Positions 8,290-12,014 of a DNA stretch of 12,014 nt are shown piece by piece. The first letter of the stretch is position 1, and each line of letters begins with the position of its first letter. Source of the stretch: Chromatiaceae bacterium (GTDB lineage: Bacteria; Pseudomonadota; Gammaproteobacteria; Chromatiales; Chromatiaceae); assembly GCA_016938795.1 (NCBI GenBank), contig JAFGTZ010000514.1:1-12014 (forward strand). The letters are read 5' to 3'. Below the pieces are notes generated by a model. The model did no database searches and was not told where the DNA came from. It worked only from the letters and a program-made list of their open reading frames with translations. Both the position numbers and the translations under genes were made by a program.

Positions 8290-8652
8290 TCAGCTCGCCT
8301 TGAGGGTCCAGGACGCGCACCAGCCGTTGAGGTTGATCAGCTTGCCGGGGAAGAGGCTGCAACCGCGCCACTCGCCCTCGCCAAGATCGGCCAGCATGAA
8401 CTGGCAGTTCTCGCAGTGCTGCTGCTCGGGCGGCAGACCCGGACGCGCGGCGCTCATGCGCTCGGACTGGGCGGCGTCGCGCTTGTACTTGAGGGCAATC
8501 GCGGTGGGATCGTCCTCGGTCACGGCGTTGGCGGGAACCTCGGCGCGCGCGGTGCCGAAACCGACCAGATTGATGACCGGGATCGCGGCAGCGGTACCCA
8601 GCATCACCTTGACGGCGTCACGACGGCTCTTGCAAATCGGCTGATCGGACAT
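8290..8652 (-). CDS. hip: High-potential iron-sulfur protein (HiPIP)
   Basis: HiPIP is a small soluble periplasmic [4Fe-4S] protein (3+/2+ couple). In purple sulfur bacteria it carries electrons from the cytochrome bc1 complex to the reaction-centre cytochrome. The 120-residue precursor has a twin-arginine signal (KSRRDAVKVMLG at 8-19) with predicted cleavage after ARA (35-37), so the cluster is probably inserted before export. The 83-residue mature protein has cluster cysteines at precursor positions 80, 83, 98 and 112 (mature 43, 46, 61, 75) and the conserved cluster-side Tyr at mature 19. By memory this spacing matches Thermochromatium tepidum HiPIP and is two residues shorter between the second and third cysteines than Allochromatium vinosum. 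ATG at 8652 has AAGGAG 8 bases upstream. The gene appears monocistronic and points to Chromatiaceae. Confidence 0.97.
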   Translation of the reverse strand: MSDQPICKSRRDAVKVMLGTAAAIPVINLVGFGTARAEVPANAVTEDDPTAIALKYKRDAAQSERMSAARPGLPPEQQHCENCQFMLADLGEGEWRGCSLFPGKLINLNGWCASWTLKAS

Positions 8653-8660
8653 GTGGTCAA

Positions 8661-8666
8661 CTCCTT
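8661..8666 (-). promoter_or_regulatory. Strong hip ribosome binding site inside a dyad
   Basis: AAGGAG on the minus strand lies 8 bases before the hip ATG. It overlaps an 11-base inverted repeat, CCTTA-A-TAAGG (8663-8673). Such a strong site suits an abundant electron carrier. Confidence 0.7.
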
Positions 8667-8833
8667 AATAAGGCACAGTATGGTGATTTCGGCGCTTCCG
8701 GAGCCGCCCCGTCACGAGACTTTAACCGGAAGGCACCTGGCATTGTGCAACATGGCGTCCGAAAAGGCGAGCACCGGAGAAGGCAAAACCTTGTTTCAAG
8801 CCCACAAGAGGGTACACAGTCCCGAACGCCATT

Positions 8834-8860
8834 CTTGAGTTTCCTTGCTCTCAACAAGGA
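8834..8860. repeat. Interleaved inverted repeats upstream of hip
   Basis: TCCTTG (8842-8847) pairs with CAAGGA (8855-8860), a 6-base-pair stem with a 7-base loop. Separately TTGAG (8835-8839) can pair with CTCAA (8850-8854), which lies in that loop, so the two pairings compete or form a pseudoknot. The element starts about 19 bases past the NlpC/P60 stop and about 180 bases before hip, on the transcribed strand of both. There is no T-run. It could be the 3' end of the peptidase mRNA or part of a hip leader. The rest of 8653-8878 shows no gene and no clear sigma-70 promoter. Confidence 0.3.
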
Positions 8861-8878
8861 CACTGCATTCAGATGCCG

Positions 8879-9340
8879 TCAGTGGAAATAGGTTCCCGCC
8901 CCCAGATAGCGACTTTGCCAATAAGGCGTGTCGAGACGCGCGAGACGCACCTCCCCGCTGCCGCTAGAGGCATGGACGAACCGCTCCCCATCGACCATGA
9001 GACCCACATGATGCACGCCAGGCCCAATGCGAAAGAACACCAGATCACCCGCGCGCGGATGGCGCGCCGAGACGCGCCGCGCCTGCTTGAATTGCGCCAC
9101 CGAAACACGCGGAATACTGACCCCGGCGACGCCATGGACGTGATGAGTCAGGCCGCTGCAATCAAAGCCGGTTGCCGGATCGGCTCCTCCATAGCGATAG
9201 GGCGATCCAAGTTGCGACAGGCCCGCCTCGACCACGGCGGCACGCCCCCCACGCGCGCCGTCTCCCGCGCAGCCCGTCATTAGAACCGCCACCATAAAGC
9301 CCCCCCAGAGCCCTGTGATCCGGCGACCGGAAAACCTCAT
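8879..9340 (-). CDS. NlpC/P60 family lipoprotein, probable murein endopeptidase
   Basis: The 153-residue product has a basic, hydrophobic signal ending in lipobox LMTGC, so Cys24 is the predicted lipid-anchored N-terminus. One NlpC/P60 cysteine peptidase domain follows. The catalytic Cys61 is in GFDCSGLTHHV, the catalytic His is most likely His111 in VHHVGLMV, and His123 in RFVHASS is the likely third residue. This is the size and layout of the E. coli MepS (Spr) and NlpC lipoproteins, which cut the D-Ala-mDAP crosslink or related peptide bonds in peptidoglycan. Outer-membrane retention is likely, since the residues after Cys24 are AGD and not the +2 Asp inner-membrane signal. ATG at 9340 has a weak GAGAG upstream. 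The gene is divergent from trxB. The specific bond cut cannot be told from sequence, so no symbol is given. Confidence 0.9.
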   Translation of the reverse strand: MRFSGRRITGLWGGFMVAVLMTGCAGDGARGGRAAVVEAGLSQLGSPYRYGGADPATGFDCSGLTHHVHGVAGVSIPRVSVAQFKQARRVSARHPRAGDLVFFRIGPGVHHVGLMVDGERFVHASSGSGEVRLARLDTPYWQSRYLGAGTYFH

Positions 9341-9448
9341 ATGGAACTCTCACTGAGCTTTCCAATTTGCTGTAATTGCTAGGTTTAGACCAGGGATGCA
9401 GAATCGTCAAGGGCCGGATGATAAAAGTGTGAGCCTTGCCCGCCTCGC

Positions 9449-9477
9449 TTTACGTGACCGAGTGTAGGCCTTACATT
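9449..9477 (+). promoter_or_regulatory. Candidate trxB promoter
   Basis: TTTACG (9449-9454) and TACATT (9472-9477) each match the sigma-70 -35 and -10 consensus in four of six bases, with a 17-base spacer. The -10 overlaps a small dyad, TGTA-GGCCT-TACA (9463-9475). It lies about 90 bases before the trxB start in the 227-base divergent region with the NlpC/P60 gene. Nearer that gene is another dyad, CAATT-TGCTGT-AATTG (9363-9378). No known operator consensus is matched. Confidence 0.25.
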
Positions 9478-9552
9478 CACGGCCATTTACAGAGCGGCTT
9501 CGCATCCGGCCTCCCGCCCGAGCAGGGCCGCCAGTGATTTCACACATTGATT

Positions 9553-9558
9553 AAGGAG
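9553..9558 (+). promoter_or_regulatory. trxB ribosome binding site
   Basis: AAGGAG lies 9 bases before ATG at 9568. It falls downstream of the alternative in-frame TTG at 9547, which rules out the longer reading. Confidence 0.8.
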
Positions 9559-9567
9559 ACTTTATCC

Positions 9568-10533
9568 ATGAGCGAGACCCGACACTGTCGCCTGCTGATC
9601 CTCGGCTCTGGCCCCGCTGGTTATACCGCTGCGGTCTATGCCGCCCGCGCCAATCTCAAGCCGGTGCTCATCACCGGACTCGAACAGGGCGGGCAGCTCA
9701 TGACCACCACCGAAGTGGACAACTGGGCGGGTGATCCCGACGGCGTGCAGGGACCGGAACTCATGGAGCGTATGCGCCGTCACGCCGAACGCTTCGAGAC
9801 CGAGATCCTCTTCGACCACATCCATACCGCCGACCTCTCGGCGCGTCCCTTCCGCCTGACCGGCGACTCGGGCGCCTACAGCTGCGATGCGCTCATCCTC
9901 GCCACGGGCGCGAGCGCCATGTATCTGGGGCTGCCCTCAGAGCAGGAATTTCGTGGTCGTGGCGTTTCGGCCTGCGCGACCTGTGACGGCTTTTTCTATC
10001 GCAACCAAAAGGTTGCGGTCATCGGTGGGGGCAATACCGCCGTCGAGGAGGCGCTCTATCTCTCCAACATCGCCTCCGAGGTCATCCTGGTGCACCGACG
10101 CGATGCGCTGCGCGCCGAGAAGATTCTCCAGACCCAGCTCTTCGAGAAGGCCGAACAGGGCGCGATCCGCATCCTCTGGAATCATGTGCTCGACGAGGTG
10201 CTCGGCGACGCCACCGGGGTGACCGGCGTGCGACTGCGCCATGTCCAGGACGACAGCACCCAGCAGATCGACCTCCAGGGTGTCTTCATCGCCATCGGAC
10301 ACAGGCCCAACACCCAGCTCTTCGAGGGTCAGCTGGAGATGGACCACGGCTATATCCGCACCCAGGGCGGCCATCAGGGCAATGCCACCGCCACCTCGGT
10401 GCCCGGCGTCTTTGCCGCCGGGGATGTCATGGACCCCATCTATCGCCAGGCCATCACCTCGGCAGGCAGCGGCTGCATGGCGGCGCTCGACGCCGAGAAA
10501 TATCTCGACGCCCTCGCAGCGGAGGAACGCTAG
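9568..10533 (+). CDS. trxB: Thioredoxin-disulfide reductase TrxB
   Basis: TrxB is a cytoplasmic FAD enzyme that passes electrons from NADPH to thioredoxin, supporting ribonucleotide reductase, sulfate assimilation and disulfide repair. The 321-residue product is full length for the low-molecular-weight bacterial type. The FAD-binding GSGPAG is at 13-18, the redox-active CATC at 136-139, the NADPH-binding GGGNTA at 153-158, the phosphate-recognising HRR at 176-178, and the second FAD motif FAAGDVMD at 282-289. HRRDALRAEK supports NADPH rather than NADH use. The start at 9568 is set by AAGGAG 9 bases upstream. aat follows 43 bases downstream on the same strand; trxB also lies near aat in E. coli, with cydDC between them. 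No residues are missing. Confidence 0.97.
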   Translation: MSETRHCRLLILGSGPAGYTAAVYAARANLKPVLITGLEQGGQLMTTTEVDNWAGDPDGVQGPELMERMRRHAERFETEILFDHIHTADLSARPFRLTGDSGAYSCDALILATGASAMYLGLPSEQEFRGRGVSACATCDGFFYRNQKVAVIGGGNTAVEEALYLSNIASEVILVHRRDALRAEKILQTQLFEKAEQGAIRILWNHVLDEVLGDATGVTGVRLRHVQDDSTQQIDLQGVFIAIGHRPNTQLFEGQLEMDHGYIRTQGGHQGNATATSVPGVFAAGDVMDPIYRQAITSAGSGCMAALDAEKYLDALAAEER

Positions 10534-10576
10534 TCCGCGCACCAAGAGAACCAAACAACGGAAGTGTCCAATCACC

Positions 10577-11311
10577 ATGCTGGCCTTGCTCGACCCTCTT
10601 GATCAGACAGCCTTTCCTGCGGTCGAGTCAGCCTTGCGCGAGCCCAACGGCCTGCTTGCCCTGGGCGGCGATCTAAAACCTCAGCGTCTCTGTCAGGCCT
10701 ACCGGCGCGGCATCTTTCCCTGGTTCAATCCGGGTGATCCCATCCTCTGGTGGTCGCCCGATCCGCGCACCCTGCTCTATCCGGCGCGCTTTCACGCCTC
10801 GCGCAGTCTGCGCAAGGTGCTGCGCCGGGCGGAGCATCGCGTCAGCCTTGATCAGGATTTCGGCACCGTCATCCGTGCCTGCGCCGCGCCGCGCGAGCCG
10901 GACGGCGGCACCTGGCTGGTGCCCGAGATGATTGCCGCCTATGAGCGCCTGCACGATCTGGGCTTCGCCCATTCGGTTGAGGTGTGGCTGGAAGGTGAGC
11001 TGGTGGGCGGACTCTACGGGGTGGCCATCGGCGGCGCCTTTTTCGGCGAGTCCATGTTCAGCCGTGCGAGCAACGGCTCGAAGATCGCGCTCGCGCATCT
11101 GTGCGCCCAACTGCACGCATGGAACTTCGAACTCATCGACTGCCAGATGCGCACCGAGCATCTCATCAGTCTGGGCGCGGTCGAGGTGCCGCGCCTCGAT
11201 TTCATCCGCCAGCTCGAACGCCTGCGCGATCTCCCTGGTCGCCCGGGACGCTGGGACCAGTGCGAGCCCACAGTGCCCCGATGGCTAGCCAGCGCGGAAT
11301 GTCCGGCATGA
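10577..11311 (+). CDS. aat: Leucyl/phenylalanyl-tRNA-protein transferase Aat
   Basis: Aat transfers Leu or Phe from aminoacyl-tRNA to proteins with N-terminal Arg or Lys, making primary N-degrons for ClpS/ClpAP. The 244-residue product matches the family along its length: FPAVESALREPNGLLALGGD near the N-terminus, then YRRGIFPWF, then DPILWWSPDPR. The GNAT-like core has HSVEVW, ELVGGLYGVAIGGAFFGESM with the conserved FGESMFSR, then SKIAL and LIDCQ. The start is ATG at 10577. Its ribosome binding site is poor (GGAAG about 12 bases upstream), consistent with read-through expression from trxB. A longer in-frame extension runs back into trxB but is only overlap in another frame. The stop overlaps the bpt start by 4 bases (ATGA), so the two transferases are translationally coupled. 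Confidence 0.96.
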   Translation: MLALLDPLDQTAFPAVESALREPNGLLALGGDLKPQRLCQAYRRGIFPWFNPGDPILWWSPDPRTLLYPARFHASRSLRKVLRRAEHRVSLDQDFGTVIRACAAPREPDGGTWLVPEMIAAYERLHDLGFAHSVEVWLEGELVGGLYGVAIGGAFFGESMFSRASNGSKIALAHLCAQLHAWNFELIDCQMRTEHLISLGAVEVPRLDFIRQLERLRDLPGRPGRWDQCEPTVPRWLASAECPA

Positions 11312-12014
11312 ACCAGACACCCTTGCAGGTGCGCGAGCACCTCGCGCTCTATCTCACCGGCGAGCATCCCTGCTCCTATCTCGCCGAGCAGCGCGCCCGC
11401 ACCCTCTTCGTCGATCCCTCGGCGCGGCTCGATGGCGCCGCCTACGAAGCGCTGCTTGCGCAAGGCTTCCGGCGCAGCGGCCCGCACATCTACCGCCCGG
11501 CCTGCGCGCACTGCGCCGCCTGCGTGCCGGTGCGTCTGCCCGTGGCGCGCTTTTCACCGGATCGCTCGCAACGGCGCAACTGGCGCGAGAACGCCGGGCG
11601 CATTCGCATCCTGGCCACAGACGCGCGTCAGGATGCCAGCCATTTCAGGCTCTATTGCTCCTATCTCGACGCCCGTCATACCGATGGCGCCATGGCCGAG
11701 GAGGCCAGCGAGGAGAACTACCGTCGCTTTCTGGTGGAATCCTGGGGCGGGGAGACGCTCTTTATCGAGCTGCGCCTCGACGAGCGCCTGGTAGGCGTCG
11801 CGGTCACTGATCGTCTACCGCACAGCCTCTCGGCGGTCTATACCTTCTTCGACCCGGCCCTGGAACGCGCGGGGCTTGGCACCTTCTCCATCCTCGCCCA
11901 GATCGACCTGGCGCGCCACCTGGGGCTCAACTATCTCTATCTCGGCTATTGGATTGGCGCCTGCCGCAAGATGGCCTACAAGGCGCGCTTTCGTCCCATT
12001 GAGGCCTGGAACGG
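11308..12014 (+). CDS. bpt: Aspartate/glutamate leucyltransferase Bpt (ATE family), 3' end cut by window
   Basis: Bpt attaches Leu from leucyl-tRNA to proteins with N-terminal Asp or Glu, a branch of the bacterial N-degron pathway that complements Aat. The 235 codons visible carry the ATE N-terminal domain with its cysteine cluster (Cys22 in HPCSYL, then PACAHCAACVPVR with Cys66, Cys69, Cys72). The C-terminal GNAT-like domain follows: SAVYTFFDPALERAGLGTFS (175-194), then LYLGYWIGACRKMAYKARFRP (210-230), with one residue pair interrupting typical homologues nowhere visible. The family is about 235-250 residues, so only a few codons should lie past the window edge. ATG overlaps the aat stop. 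It is described as an arginyltransferase in older annotations; bacterial Bpt/Ate members differ in specificity, so leucyl transfer is inferred from family. Confidence 0.93.
   Translation, partial: MNQTPLQVREHLALYLTGEHPCSYLAEQRARTLFVDPSARLDGAAYEALLAQGFRRSGPHIYRPACAHCAACVPVRLPVARFSPDRSQRRNWRENAGRIRILATDARQDASHFRLYCSYLDARHTDGAMAEEASEENYRRFLVESWGGETLFIELRLDERLVGVAVTDRLPHSLSAVYTFFDPALERAGLGTFSILAQIDLARHLGLNYLYLGYWIGACRKMAYKARFRPIEAWN

Noticed and set aside
8416..8838. Plus-strand frame antisense to hip and running into its upstream region
   Set aside because: It overlaps hip on the opposite strand and has no motif or sensible ribosome binding site.
10241..10576. N-terminal extension of aat into the trxB coding region
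   Set aside because: The added residues are Ser/Pro/Arg-rich out-of-frame trxB sequence. Aat homology begins at the ATG at 10577.

Overview
The window is a GC-rich (about 60-65% by eye) stretch of gammaproteobacterial chromosome, most likely from a purple sulfur bacterium of the Chromatiaceae. The strongest taxonomic clue is the high-potential iron-sulfur protein (HiPIP) gene at 8290-8652. Its Tat leader and its mature part, with the four cluster cysteines and the 'GLPPEQQHC' and 'NGWCASWTLKA' blocks, closely resemble what I remember of the Allochromatium/Thermochromatium photosynthetic HiPIPs. The other gene neighbourhoods (fur/bamE, ratA-rnfH, rlmE-ftsH-glmM, aat-bpt) are standard for Gammaproteobacteria. 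I see no insertion sequence, prophage, tRNA, rRNA or CRISPR array.

Layout. Positions 1-110 hold two inverted repeats, one of which looks like a REP element, beside the 3' end of fur. The iron regulator fur (minus) is divergent from bamE (plus), which faces the end of a compact minus-strand run. In transcription order that run is rlmE, ftsH, glmM, a neurotransmitter:sodium symporter (NSS/SNF) family transporter, ratA and rnfH. From ftsH onward the genes abut or overlap: TGA directly followed by ATG at ftsH/glmM, a 4-base overlap at glmM/transporter, a 2-base gap, then an 8-base overlap at ratA/rnfH. Upstream of rlmE, on the same strand, is an uncharacterised protein with about eight predicted membrane segments. 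Next comes hip, apparently a single-gene unit with a strong hairpin downstream, then a lipoprotein NlpC/P60 peptidase. The last is divergent from a plus-strand cluster of trxB, aat and bpt; bpt runs off the right edge a few codons short of its expected end.

How the genes work together. The central run combines rRNA maturation (RlmE), membrane protein quality control (FtsH), cell-wall precursor synthesis (GlmM), Na+-coupled uptake, and the conserved but poorly understood RatA/RnfH pair. BamE and the NlpC/P60 lipoprotein act at the outer membrane and murein. TrxB supplies thiol reducing power. Aat and Bpt attach destabilising residues to protein N-termini for ClpS/ClpAP degradation. HiPIP is the periplasmic electron carrier to the photosynthetic reaction centre in this family.

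This is largely conserved housekeeping DNA, and I found no convincing undescribed system. The points most worth a second look are the uncharacterised membrane protein at 7290-8114, the transporter coupled between glmM and ratA, the lack of folP between ftsH and glmM, the REP-like palindrome beside fur, a probable TTG start for fur, and dyads in the fur/bamE and hip upstream regions.
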